NCBI RefSeq assembly: GCF_000758705.1
Contig: NZ_CP009287.1
Span: forward strand, 1,798,001 to 1,862,000
Direction of reading: 5' to 3'
DNA: 64,000 nucleotides
Source of the DNA: Paenibacillus graminis
GTDB taxonomy: Bacteria; Bacillota; Bacilli; Paenibacillales; Paenibacillaceae
A model generated the notes under the pieces. That model saw only the letters and a program-made list of their open reading frames with translations. It searched no databases and was not told the origin of the DNA. Both the position numbers and the translations under genes were made by a program. Each line of letters opens with the position of its first letter. Position 1 is the first letter of the stretch. Of this stretch, positions 18,401 to 28,500 are shown piece after piece.

Positions 18401-20138
18401 CCCGGAAGCGCTGACGGACTACCAAAAGCTGTTTGCCGACCTGGAGGAAAAAAAGGCGGAGGCGGATAACCTGATTCATCTGTGGAGCCTGGAGCAGCGG
18501 GTTTCCGCGCATTTGGATGCGGCTGGATTTCATGAAAGCCAAAAAAACGGGTTTTACAGTGTCACCTATATTGTCCAATGCCTCCATCAATATAGCAGAC
18601 ACAAGGGGGTTAGGATTGAAGTTGTGACGGACGGAGTTTTCTCTGTGACGGGGCAGGAAAGACTGTACCCGGAGAACGCCCCTTTGATTGGGCTGGGCCT
18701 GGTGATTCCGCAAGAAATGCAGCATATCCGGCATCTGACAGTAGACATTCAGTCTGCTTCTGTAGAAACAGGGGAAGAGGCTAAACTATTGGCACGGATG
18801 CTGTTAGAGGAGCTGGGCGGAGAATATCGTGACCGGCAGGTTTCTTATCGGGGGTTCCAAAGATGGGTTCCAATCTATCAGCCTATCAAGCTGGAACCCC
18901 AGATCGTCAAGCCGGATCTGTTTCGGACTAATGGTGTGTATGTCATCACTGGCGGAGCGGGCATGATCGGGTGGATGATTGCTGAGCATCTCGCCATAAA
19001 CTATCGCGCCTCCATTGCTGTTATTCAGCGCGCTTTCCCGGTGAGACAGGAATGGGACAAGTGGCTGGCAGATCACCCTGAAGATGATCCCAGAAGCCGG
19101 ACCATCCATGAAATGATGCAGGCCGAGAAGCTCGGTGCGAGCATCGCCATCTATCGGGCCGATGTGAGCGACTACGGGCAAATGGCGGACGCCATTGAGG
19201 CTATCGAAGGCGATCTGGGAGGCATTAACGGTGTAATCCATTGTGCCGCAAACATGGGAGCTGAGTTTTTTAACCCGGTTACCCAGTTGGATCAAGAGCT
19301 GTGCCGGGCCATTTTCCAGCCGAAGGTTGACGGTTTGCTGGTTCTGGATAAGGTGCTGGAGGATAAAAAGCTTGATTTTTGTCTGCTCATGTCCTCAACG
19401 GCAGCGGTCCTGGGGGGCTATGGGTTTGCGGCCTACTCGGCGGCAAGTGTATTTATGGATACGTACACGAAGACAAGAAATAAGCAGCGGCAGGTCAAAT
19501 GGCAAACCATCGATTGGGAAGCATGGAGGCGGGAGACGAGGGCAGAGGCAGGATATACATCCTCGATTGGTGACCTGGCGATGAGTCCGGAGGAGGGAAT
19601 TGAGGCCCTGAAACGGGTGCTGTCGGCAGAACGATACCACCATCTTGTTCACTCCCCCGGCCTGCTTGACAAGAGACTGGCTGAGTGGGTTCACCTCCAA
19701 GGGATTTCAGAAGGCAAGCCTGTGCAGTCCGGAGATGGACAAAAGAAACGGCAGCGTCCCGTGGCAATGACTGAATACGAGGAGCCTTCCAATCATCTGG
19801 AGAAGCAAATTGCAGAGATTTGGGAGGAGTTTTTGGGAATCAAGGACATCAGCATTCATGATAACTTTTTTGAGCTGGGAGCTACGTCCTTGACACTGAT
19901 ACGGATCAAAGCGATTTTGGAAGAGGCGCTCAGCCTTCAAATTCCTATCGTTGATTTGTTTGCCAACCCGACCATCGCAGCGCTGGCCAAACGGATTGGG
20001 CAGGTTGTGAATGGCGGGCATGACGGTCAGGAGAATACAGTGCTGAGCGGGCTGGGAAGTGGAAGATCCGGCTTAACAAGACAATTGCAATTCAGAAAAC
20101 CTGCAGGGACCGATTCAGGTCCACACGATAAAGCTTGA
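15468..20138 (+). CDS. Type I PKS module: KS-AT-KR-ACP
   Basis: 1556 residues. KS (about 8-430) has C179, H315 and H352. The AT (about 532-870) is full length, with nucleophile S629 in GYSFGEF and YALHS at 724-728 in the specificity loop, which matches neither the malonyl (HAFH) nor methylmalonyl (YASH) consensus. The KR has its NADPH motif TGGAGMIG at 1161 and catalytic Y1323, but the usual catalytic Asn four residues later is Ser1327 (YSAAS). The ACP serine is S1474 in an atypical LGATSL. It is one of only two modules in the window with an intact AT and is a candidate user of the upstream glycerate-derived extender. The start overlaps the previous stop by 8 bases (ATGAGTAA) with AAGGG upstream. 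It is expected to extend the seryl-seryl chain by one C2 unit, hydroxylated if the KR is active. Confidence 0.92.
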   Translation: MSKQTNGLEIAVIGMSARFPGAADVHTFWDNLVNGKESITFFTADELLESGLEPAAVSHPGYVRAKGYLENSDQFDGSFFNYLPLEAEVMDPQVRIFHECVWEALEDAGYCAGTYPGLIGLYAGAAGSLYWQALSYVSESARLLGPFTANQFANKDYLSTLISHRLNLKGPSLTINTACSTSLVTIHLAAQALLNGECDIALAGGVSITMPLKSGYLYQEGMILSPDGHCKAFDEEGQGSVPGNGAGVVVLKRYEEAIQDGDHIYAVIKGSAINNDGNRKSAFTAPSVEGQAEVIQTAQQLAEVSAASIQFVETHGTATVLGDPIELEALKAAFGNSAGVCRLGSVKSNIGHLDAAAGVAGFIKAALSLQHKLLPPTLHFTKLNSKISLADSPFVINAKLFDLSGAGSTLRAGVSSFGIGGTNAHIVLEEAPPPPRSSKGRDSQLILISAKSKSALEQHSSNLAAYLRDHPDVSLADLAYTLQVGRTDFGHRQFIVANHTGGLSEMLSPLGKEKGKHSRKIFTSTVEQENKPIVFMFPGLGNQYVDMGLGLYCTEPLFKQELDRCFDLLDRRLDFSMKAILFPQEAREEAIEQLNRIDINQIAVFIFEYALGRYLMELGIKPKYMIGYSFGEFAAACLAGVFELEDAIRVIIKRGQMIKGTEEGAMLSVPMTEEELRPLLPHNISLSIVNGPSCVVGGTRTAVEQFEEQLKALRQICIRLDTAYALHSAVMEPIREAFAEEMKQIRLYPPQIPFISNISGNWITDEEATEPAYWGKQLTDSIRFADGLQEILKDEALTFLEVGPDRNLSALLRYFVHRDSSHTVLNLIRNPQEQVEDQNYLYTRLGQLWGAGHSIEWMKLYAYETRKRLSLPTYPFERQTYGLEGSPFDMLEGQQKGKHSLLQKQPHMEDWFYLPLWQQKELPLAARLPGGQSCLLFANHDSISRELRQALLSSGHRVITVYCGHEFSMNNDHEYTIRPEALTDYQKLFADLEEKKAEADNLIHLWSLEQRVSAHLDAAGFHESQKNGFYSVTYIVQCLHQYSRHKGVRIEVVTDGVFSVTGQERLYPENAPLIGLGLVIPQEMQHIRHLTVDIQSASVETGEEAKLLARMLLEELGGEYRDRQVSYRGFQRWVPIYQPIKLEPQIVKPDLFRTNGVYVITGGAGMIGWMIAEHLAINYRASIAVIQRAFPVRQEWDKWLADHPEDDPRSRTIHEMMQAEKLGASIAIYRADVSDYGQMADAIEAIEGDLGGINGVIHCAANMGAEFFNPVTQLDQELCRAIFQPKVDGLLVLDKVLEDKKLDFCLLMSSTAAVLGGYGFAAYSAASVFMDTYTKTRNKQRQVKWQTIDWEAWRRETRAEAGYTSSIGDLAMSPEEGIEALKRVLSAERYHHLVHSPGLLDKRLAEWVHLQGISEGKPVQSGDGQKKRQRPVAMTEYEEPSNHLEKQIAEIWEEFLGIKDISIHDNFFELGATSLTLIRIKAILEEALSLQIPIVDLFANPTIAALAKRIGQVVNGGHDGQENTVLSGLGSGRSGLTRQLQFRKPAGTDSGPHDKA

Positions 20139-20149
20139 AGGGAATTTGA

Positions 20150-20863
20150 ATGATGCATCTTTATATTGTCCGCCACGCGGAACCGGATTATGAAAATGAT
20201 ACCCTCACTGCTGCCGGAGAGCTTGAGGCAAAAGCACTGGCGCAATATCTGCAGGTTCAGGGAGCCGACTATATTTATTCATCGCCGATGGGCAGGGCGT
20301 TGAAGACGATGAGCTATACCTCCGAGCTGCTAGGGATAGAGCCGCGGACTGAGAATTGGTTAAGGGAGCTGACCGATTTATGGATTGAGAATTCTCCTTG
20401 GGGGTATATAGGGGTTTTTGATATTCCGGGTGAAGTAATCAGAAACGGAGACTCATTCCCGACTCATGAAACCTGGCATCAGCTTAATTATTACCAGGAG
20501 GTGCAGGCGAAAGAAAGAGTGGAGGAGATCCGCAGAAGCTCTGACCGGTTTTTGCTGCGCCATGGATATGAAAGAATGGACGGACGGTACTCATGCATCA
20601 ATCCGAGCCAGGATAAAATTGTGGTGTTTTGTCACAGAGCGATTGGTTTAACCTGGCTTGGCCATTTACTGGATATCCCGATTTCATTAATGTGGTCGGG
20701 ATTCTGGATGCCGCCCAGTTCAGTCACGACGGTTGTTCTGGAACAGCGGTCGGATCGCTGGGCAACGCCAAGATGCATTGGCTTTGGGGATACTTCGCAT
20801 ATATTCAAACATGATTTGATGTTGAAAGCCAAAGATATCCATAATGACTGTTTTGTTAAATAG
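20150..20863 (+). CDS. Histidine phosphatase family protein (phosphoglycerate mutase-like)
   Basis: 237 residues. The N-terminal VRHAE motif holds the nucleophile His9 next to Arg8, and a second catalytic histidine is at about 162 (VVFCHRAIG), the pattern of the PhoE/cobC branch of the superfamily. It sits between two PKS genes and just before a BtrH-like gene. Its RBS (GAAGGGAA) overlaps the preceding PKS stop, so it belongs to the operon. It could remove a phosphate from a phosphorylated intermediate or from a phosphorylated, self-protected product; there is no sequence evidence for which. ATG at 20153 is an equally placed alternative start. Confidence 0.8.
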   Translation: MMHLYIVRHAEPDYENDTLTAAGELEAKALAQYLQVQGADYIYSSPMGRALKTMSYTSELLGIEPRTENWLRELTDLWIENSPWGYIGVFDIPGEVIRNGDSFPTHETWHQLNYYQEVQAKERVEEIRRSSDRFLLRHGYERMDGRYSCINPSQDKIVVFCHRAIGLTWLGHLLDIPISLMWSGFWMPPSSVTTVVLEQRSDRWATPRCIGFGDTSHIFKHDLMLKAKDIHNDCFVK

Positions 20864-20893
20864 GCAGCTAACTAATAAACTCAAGGTGATTAC

Positions 20894-22480
20894 ATGAACG
20901 TATTGGATATCATTCCGATTCACCGCGATTGGAGAAATTGCACGGAGGACACCATTGTTTCTGTTGCATCCTGGCTGCAGCGGGACCATGAGCTTATGTA
21001 TGCAGAATCGTGGGGATTTGCCTTTGACATCCGGCAATGGAGCAGCACGGGAAAACTATCTTCCTCCTTGAGTCCGGATTCCGGTAATATGTTTCCTTTA
21101 CTGGCGCAGTACCATGGTATCGATATCCGGATCGTAGAAAACCTGAGCTTTCAAGATACGGCCGGTGTAGTCGCCAGGGAATTGGCAGAATCCAGACCCG
21201 TCATCGTTGAACTGGATACTTATGAATGTCCCTGGGACTCCGGTTATCACAGCTATCATTACCCTCATACCAATTTAATTGTCGGGTACGACGAGGCAAA
21301 TCGCATGTACAGCTTAATAGATTGTTTCTATCAGAAACAATCTATTAAGCTTTCAAGTGAAAGTTGTTTTTCATACGATAGCAACCGTAACCGTGTAGCT
21401 GTATTCCAATGTTCAACCCTGCCGGAGCCCGTTGCGGATTGGAGAACCATAATTCGGCATGCCGCCAGGAGAATAAGGGGACCGGAACAAACAGATCATT
21501 CATTCCATCAGATGAGAAGTCTCGCAGCTATTTTGGAGCAATCTCCCGATTTGAACGAAGAATTCAAGCAGCATAAGCATATTTGGATGGCCCCGTTACT
21601 GTCCGTACTAAACGCTATTAGCAATGGCAGAAGACAGTTTGCAGCGGTACTGCAATATTTGAATACCAGACAACAGGAACAGGATTTCCATGATACGGTG
21701 GATGAACTGTATTATGCTGCGTCACAATGGAGCATTCTGCTCTCTATGGTGACCAAATCCTACTACAGCCCAAGGGATAGAAGTCTATTGCCCAGAGCGG
21801 CCGATAAGCTTCGAATGATCGCAGACAAGGAAGAACAGATTGCCGGTCAGCTTCTCTCAATGTGTGAAGAAAAGGCGGTAGGTCAGCAGACTATGTCCAA
21901 AAACATTATCGTGGGTCCAATCAGCGATCAAGCGGATAGGCAATTCGTGGAGCTGGCGGAATATTACAATAATAAAGGATTTGACCGTTCGCTCTCAGAG
22001 GAGAGCAAGGCGGATCTTACGCTGATGGGAGATTATTTGTTAGCCGATGATCCTCCGGTGGAATGGAAGCTGGAAGGAATGAAATTTTCCCTCCCGGTAT
22101 TGAACTGCAGTAATTATGACAATATTTCATGCGCTGCACAGTCCATCAGGATTCCGGCAGGCCATTATTCTGCCATAGTGCTTGTGGGATGCTCGGAGTG
22201 TGGAAGTTACTCGGATCAGATCGAGCTTGTGTACGAGGACCGGTCCGCGTCCGTCCTCCCAATTGCATTTACAGATTTCTATATGGAACCTCTTTACGGT
22301 GAATCCATCGTTTGGTCAGGCAGAGCGGCATCCCGAAAGAACGGGCAAAACCAGCTGAATGAATCCCAAGCACATGTATTTACCCAAAATTATGCACTGG
22401 ATACAACCCGGAAAATGGTAGGCATGCGACTGCCTGATTGTCCTAATTTACATATTTTTGCTATGGCCTTATATGCCTGA
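20894..22480 (+). CDS. BtrH_N-like cysteine acyltransferase/peptidase-fold protein with C-terminal beta-rich domain
   Basis: 528 residues. The N-terminal part resembles butirosin BtrH: an early cysteine in NCTEDTIVSVASWL (Cys16) as candidate nucleophile and a later histidine in PHTNLIVGYD (His125), as in papain/C39-like folds. BtrH moves an acyl group from an ACP to an aminoglycoside amine, so this protein could transfer a chain from a carrier domain. A central helical region (about 190-320) is followed by a C-terminal domain (about 380-528) rich in predicted strands, possibly a galactose-binding-like sandwich; that is a guess. The coding sequence contains a perfect 19-bp inverted repeat at 21311-21351. 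The start has AAGGTGA just upstream. The family call rests on N-terminal motifs only. Confidence 0.68.
   Translation: MNVLDIIPIHRDWRNCTEDTIVSVASWLQRDHELMYAESWGFAFDIRQWSSTGKLSSSLSPDSGNMFPLLAQYHGIDIRIVENLSFQDTAGVVARELAESRPVIVELDTYECPWDSGYHSYHYPHTNLIVGYDEANRMYSLIDCFYQKQSIKLSSESCFSYDSNRNRVAVFQCSTLPEPVADWRTIIRHAARRIRGPEQTDHSFHQMRSLAAILEQSPDLNEEFKQHKHIWMAPLLSVLNAISNGRRQFAAVLQYLNTRQQEQDFHDTVDELYYAASQWSILLSMVTKSYYSPRDRSLLPRAADKLRMIADKEEQIAGQLLSMCEEKAVGQQTMSKNIIVGPISDQADRQFVELAEYYNNKGFDRSLSEESKADLTLMGDYLLADDPPVEWKLEGMKFSLPVLNCSNYDNISCAAQSIRIPAGHYSAIVLVGCSECGSYSDQIELVYEDRSASVLPIAFTDFYMEPLYGESIVWSGRAASRKNGQNQLNESQAHVFTQNYALDTTRKMVGMRLPDCPNLHIFAMALYA
21311..21351. repeat. Perfect 19-bp inverted repeat with 3-base loop inside a coding sequence
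   Basis: The left arm agcttaatagattgtttct (21311-21329) is followed by the loop atc and the exact reverse complement (21333-21351). It encodes the SLIDCFYQKQSIKL stretch of the BtrH-like protein. No T-tract follows, so it is not an ordinary terminator. Confidence 0.95.
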
Positions 22481-22537
22481 AATTAAAGCGCAGATGCAGA
22501 GCAGAGCAAAAAAAATGACGAAAAAACGAGGGTAATT

Positions 22538-25500
22538 ATGAAGGAAAACACGAGAACAGGGTTAGAAGTTGCCATTATTGGAATGTCGGGTTCTTTTCCG
22601 GGGGCCAAAAACCTTGAGCAATTTTTCCAGAATGTAAAGAATGGTGTTGACAGCATTTCCTTCTTTACAGACGAACAATTGGAGGAGGCCGGAGTTCCCG
22701 CAGAGGTATACACCAAAGAGAACTTCGTCAAAGCAAAAGGTTATCTCGATGAGTGTGAGTACTTCGATAATTCCTTCTTTGGGTATACACCGAATGAAGC
22801 GCAATTTATGGACCCGCAGACGAGGCTGCTGCACGAGCATACTTGGATGGCACTGGAGGATGCGGGTTATCCGCCTGGCAGGACACAGGATACCATCGGG
22901 GTCTATGCAGGAGGGCGGCCCCACTTTCACTGGGAGGCGCTGTCCCTGTCCATGGGCTCCCGCAACGGGGCTGAGGATTTCGAGATTGCCCATCTGAATG
23001 ACAAGGATTTAATGAGCACGAGAGTCTCCTACAAGCTGAATTTAAAAGGGCCCAGTTATACGCTGTTCACAGCCTGCTCTACTTCGCTCGTTGCGGTCCA
23101 TGCGGCTTGCCAGGGGGTCATCAGCGGAGAATGTGATATGGCGGTAGCCGGCGGGGTATCTGTTACAAGTCCATTGAAGAACGGATATTTCTATCAGGAC
23201 GGGATGATCCTGTCGTCGGACGGCCATTGCCGGGCGTTCGATGCCGCATCGGACGGTACCGTGGTGGGCAATGGCATCGGCCTGGTGATATTGAAACGGC
23301 TGGAAGATGCCTTGGACGACAAAGACCATATTTATGCAGTTATTAAAGGAACGGCAATTAATAATGACGGCAACCGCAAAGTAGGCTACAGTGCGCCGAG
23401 TGTAGATGGACAGGCAGAGGTCATTCGGACGGCCCACCGCGTGGCCGGGGTAGATCCCGGGGAGATTGGCTACATAGAAGCACACGGAACGGGGACGGCT
23501 CTCGGTGATCCGATTGAGGTCAAGGCGTTAACTACAGCCTTCTGTACCAATCGCAAACATTTCTGCGGGATAGGCTCAGTCAAAACCAACATTGGCCATC
23601 TTGACAGCGCGGCTGGAATAGCCGGGCTTATAAAAGCGGTGCTGGCCCTGCACCATAAATGCCTGCTTCCAACCTTGCATTTTGCGGACCCCAATCCGCA
23701 TCTCATGCTTGAAGACAGCCCCTTTTACCTGGTAGACCGGATGAGGGAATGGGAGAGCGGTTCAGGGCTGCGCCGGGCAGGAGTAAGTTCATTTGGTGTT
23801 GGCGGAACCAACGCGCATATCGTTTTGGAGGAAGCCCCATCAGAGCAGAGCGTAAGGCCAGAGGAGGAGCAGGAGCGGCTGCTGGTTTTTTCAGCCAAAA
23901 CCAAAGAAGCGCTGGAGGAGTCCATTGAAGCGTTTGTACAAGATGTGCAGAAGCATCCGGGGAAAGATTTATCGGATATTGCGTATACGCTCCAGCAGGG
24001 ACGCGAGCACTTTTCCTACCGTCAATATGTAGCCTGCAAGTCACTGCTTGCCGGTTGTGCAGCATTAAGAGTGAAGGCACCGCAAGCCCTGTGGGTTGAT
24101 CCGAAAAAAGCATTGAAGCCTGTATACTTTTGGTTTGCCGGGATGGAACCCAAAGAGGCGATTCAGCATTACCACAATTGCTTGCGCAATCCGTATTGCC
24201 GTGAGGAAATGGAAGCGCTCTTGCTTCAGGCGGGCGGGATGAGCGGCGCTGCGCGTGAAGGGTTTTTAGGGGATGGGAATGAGGATGCTGGACAGACGCC
24301 GGTCTTTCTCTTCCAACTGGCCTTGGCCAGATGGCTGCTGCGTGCGGGTGTGAAGCCAGCTGCCCTTATGGGGACCGGGACCGGGGCGTATGTGGCGGGC
24401 TGTTTAGCCGGTGTTTTTAGCTTGGAAGAAGCGCTGATGCTCATTGAGAAAAGAGACCGGCTGCTGGAGGAATGGCGGGGCAGCGAAGGGGATTTATTTT
24501 TGCTGGAGGCCCTTCAGTCCGAGTTTTACGAGGCATTTGATTCGATTGCCTTGTCTGCGCCTTCGATTCCGCTGCTCTCTGCGGATGCCCGAAGAAATAC
24601 AGTGAATGATGTGACGCTCCCGGACTATTGGGTCAATCCATTAGGTGCAGAGGATGACGGTACAAGCTTGCCCGCAAAGGTGGAAGAAGAGGATAAGCAT
24701 CTGGTTCTTGACTTCGGTACAGGAGGTGAGCCATCCGGCCCGTCGGGGCATATTAGCCTTGTGACAGGAGAGCCCAATCTCCTTGATGCGGTCGGCTGCA
24801 TATGGGCAACCGGCTATCCCCTCAATTGGGACGAGCTTGCTAAGCATCACAACCCATCCCGATTGACACTGCCAACCTATCCCTTTGCCCGGAAAAGATA
24901 CTGGGTGGATTCGCAGCAGATCAAGCAGTTCCAGCATAACTGGAAACGTCAAGATCCCCAAACCGGCAAGAAAAGCAAAGAAGAATGGCTGTATGTTCCC
25001 TCCTGGATACGTTCTGAACACATACCCGAGGCCGGGGAGCGGCAGCAAGGGTTATTCGCAGTGTTTGCCGCACCGGAGCCCTTTGCAGCCCGATGCATGG
25101 AGCAGCTTGAACAAATGGGACATACCCTTGCCCGGATTGAGCCCGGTGAATCCTTCAAATCAAATAAGATGTCATTTGAGATCAATCCGGAAATCTTGGA
25201 TGACTTCATACAGCTGCTGGATACACTTGCCCAGCGGGGGGATGGGCCGATCCGGATTGTGCATTTTTGGTGCATGCATCCACAGGCTGCCGCCCATGAA
25301 CAATTACCGGAAGCGGAAGAATACAACCGCCTGGGGTACTATACCTTATTGAACATTGCCAGGGCGGTTGGCCAGCTTCAGCTCCGGCAGCCGGTAACCA
25401 TCGATATCGTTGCCAACCAGGTGGCTGAAGTCATCGGGAACGAGACGGTTGTCCCTGCAAAGGCCACATTGTTCGGGCCGCTTCGTGTTATCGCCAAAGA

Positions 25501-28500
25501 GTACGAGAACATTGCCTGCAGGCTGGTCGACACCGATCAATACGACCATCATCTCCTTTGCCGCATACTGTCCGAGCCGGAAGAGAACCGCCGTGCCGAT
25601 TGGATCGCGCTTCGGAATAGCTATATATGGGAGCCCACCTTCAAGCAGGTGCGCCCAACCACTCCGCTGAATACAGTCTCCAAGCGTTTAACAGCAGGAG
25701 GGGTATACGTCATCACCGGAGGTCTTGGAGGCATCGGGCTCTATGTGGCCAAGTTTCTGGCAGAGCAGTATCAGGCCCGTGTGGTCTTGCTCAGCCGGTC
25801 GCAGTTTCTTCCCGAGGAGGAGTGGGACAAGTGGTATACAATCCACAGCGGGGATGATCCGGTGAGCGCCAAAATTGCCGGCTTGCGGGAAATCAAAGCA
25901 GCGGCAAGCGGATTCTGTTTGGTTCAGGCGGATATTACGGATACAGCGCAGGTCAGAGCCGTTTTTGGGCAGATCCTTGAGCGCTACGGGGCTATCAACG
26001 GGATTATCCATGCTGCAGGTGTACCGGATGGAGCGGTCATTCAGCGAAGAAGCAAGGAGATGTGCGAAGCGGTTTTTGGCAGCAAAATTTATGGAACCCA
26101 GGTCTTGCAAAAAGTCATCGAAGAGCTGTCCTGTCCGGTCGATTTTCTGCTGCTCTTCTCTTCCTTAAGCGCGCTGCTCGCTCCACCGGCGCAAGTAGCG
26201 TACAGCGCAGCCAATTCTTTTTTGGATGCCTTTGCCCTGGTTAACACCAGAAGGGGGTATTTCACCCAAGCGATCAACTGGGATATGTGGAAAAACACCG
26301 GGATGGCCAGCCTTTCGGCGCTCTCCCGTCCAGCCGGTTCTGCTCCGGGAATCGCTTATCGTTCCGAAGAGCATCCGCTGTTTAAGTATTCCCTGACAGA
26401 AAATACAGGACGTACTACGTTTCTTTCTTATTTCCATACCGGCAGAGATTGGGTCTTGGATGAACACCGCATTGTTGACCAGGCCGTGCTGCCGGGAACA
26501 TGCTATCTGGAAATGGCGCGTGCAGCCTATCAATCAGCGACTTCAAATCCTGAAGCAGCCGTACTGATCCACGATGTTTTCTTCTTAACCCCGCTGGCAG
26601 CAGCGGAGAATACGGATGTTCCGGTCCGGACGGTCATTATCCGGGACACGGAAGGTTATCGGTTTACGATTGAAAGTTACTCGGGGGCTCCCAAGGGCAG
26701 GTGGGTGCTCCACGCACGCGGCTGCATGAGCGCCAGTAATCTCAAGCCCCAAAACTATGAATTGGATGTCATCCGCAATGCCTGCGAGCACAGCCGCTAT
26801 GGCAGAGAGCATTACAACAACCGGCGGGACAGCAAATTCCGGTACGGTCCCCGGTGGGACAGCTACCGCTGGGGAGGATTCTCTCAGGAGGAGGGGCTGT
26901 CTTGGATTGAACTTCCGCAAACGTTCGCGGGAGATCTGGCTGCTTACGGGCTTCACCCGGCGATCCTTGATGTGGCGCTGGTGCACATGGGTCTTGCACA
27001 CACCGGGGCCGGCCAGTATGTTCCGTTCGGCTACAGAAACATTACGGTCCATGGGAAGATGCCCGGAAGAGTGTACAGTTATATCCGTCACCGGACAGAA
27101 CACTCTCTTGGAGACAAAATCCTGGAGTTTGATCTGACGATTATGGATGAACACGGCAAAGGGATCATGGAAATCGAGGGGTATCAGGTTACAGCTGTCA
27201 CGAATGAGCAGGTCAGCGGGGGAGGCGCGGCGGCCGAAAAAACAACTGCAGTCCAGGCGGCTGCGGCAGCTTCCGACGGCAATTCGGGTTCTCTGACTCC
27301 TGAGGAAGGACTTATGATTCTGGAGACCGCATTATCGGCAGCCTATCCACAGGTGATTGTATCTACTGTTGATTTGCTTACACGGGTAGAAGCCTACAGA
27401 AGTGAGAAGGTAAGCCTGTATCAAGACAGCAGCGGCAGCTCTGCGGGGGACAAAGTGCGGGCTTCAGGGGTGAAATTGTCCGTCCAGGAGTTAGAAGATG
27501 TGATCCACAGCATTTGGAAGAGTGTTCTGGGGCATGAGCAGATCTCCAGAGACGATGATTTTTTTGATTTGGGCGGGGATTCGCTGAAGGTGCTAACGGT
27601 CGCAGAGAGGATCTATCAGGCGATCAGCATCAAGATTCCGGTTTCGGTCTTCTTTCATACCACCGTGCTGAAAGAGCTTGCCCGGCGTATTCAAGCTGCC
27701 TATCATACAACCAATGAATATGCTGCCATTCAAAAGGCTGCGCCTAAGGCTCATTATCCCTTGTCATCGGCGCAAAAACGGTTGTATTTCCACCAGCAGC
27801 TCCAGCCGGACAGCGTTGCCTACAACATCCTGGAGGTTACATCGGTTGAAGGTGATCTCGATCCGGATAAATTACAAAACGCATTTGACCTGTTAATCCG
27901 GAGGCATGCGGTATTGCGGACAAGCTTTGACATCATCAACGGGGAGATTGTCCAGATCATCCATGACCATGCCGGGTTTCAAGTGGAGCAGGTGACCGTA
28001 AAGGAAGAGGAAGCCGATCAGGTGGTTGAACAGTTTATGCAGCCGTTTGATCTGCGGTCGGCTCCTTTACTGCGTGTAAAGCTGGTCCGCTGCGGTATGC
28101 AGAAGTATGTGTGGCTGTTTGATATACACCATATCATTGCCGATAACCTCTCGGTTGAGATTCTCAAGAGCGAGCTTATCCGTATTTATAACGGTCAAGC
28201 CGGGCAGCTCAAGCCAATCCCTTTGGAGTATGTTGACTTTGTGGGCTGGCAGAACGAACAGATCAGACGCGGAGCATTCGACAAGCAAACCGGGTACTGG
28301 CTCCAGCAATTATCGGGGGAGCTGCCGGAGAACCATCTTCCCACTGATTACCCGCGGCCTGCCGTGCTGAGCCACCAAGGCGATATTTATACATGTACTT
28401 TAGAAGAAAACGTAACGCGCCGGCTGAAGCAGGGGATGAAGCGCAATACCACCACATTATTCATGAATATGATGGCCCTTTACAGTATCTTGCTGCACAA

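Noticed and set aside
21311..21351. Rho-independent terminator
   Set aside because: The stem is perfect, but no T-run follows and it is in the middle of a coding sequence that continues for 376 codons.
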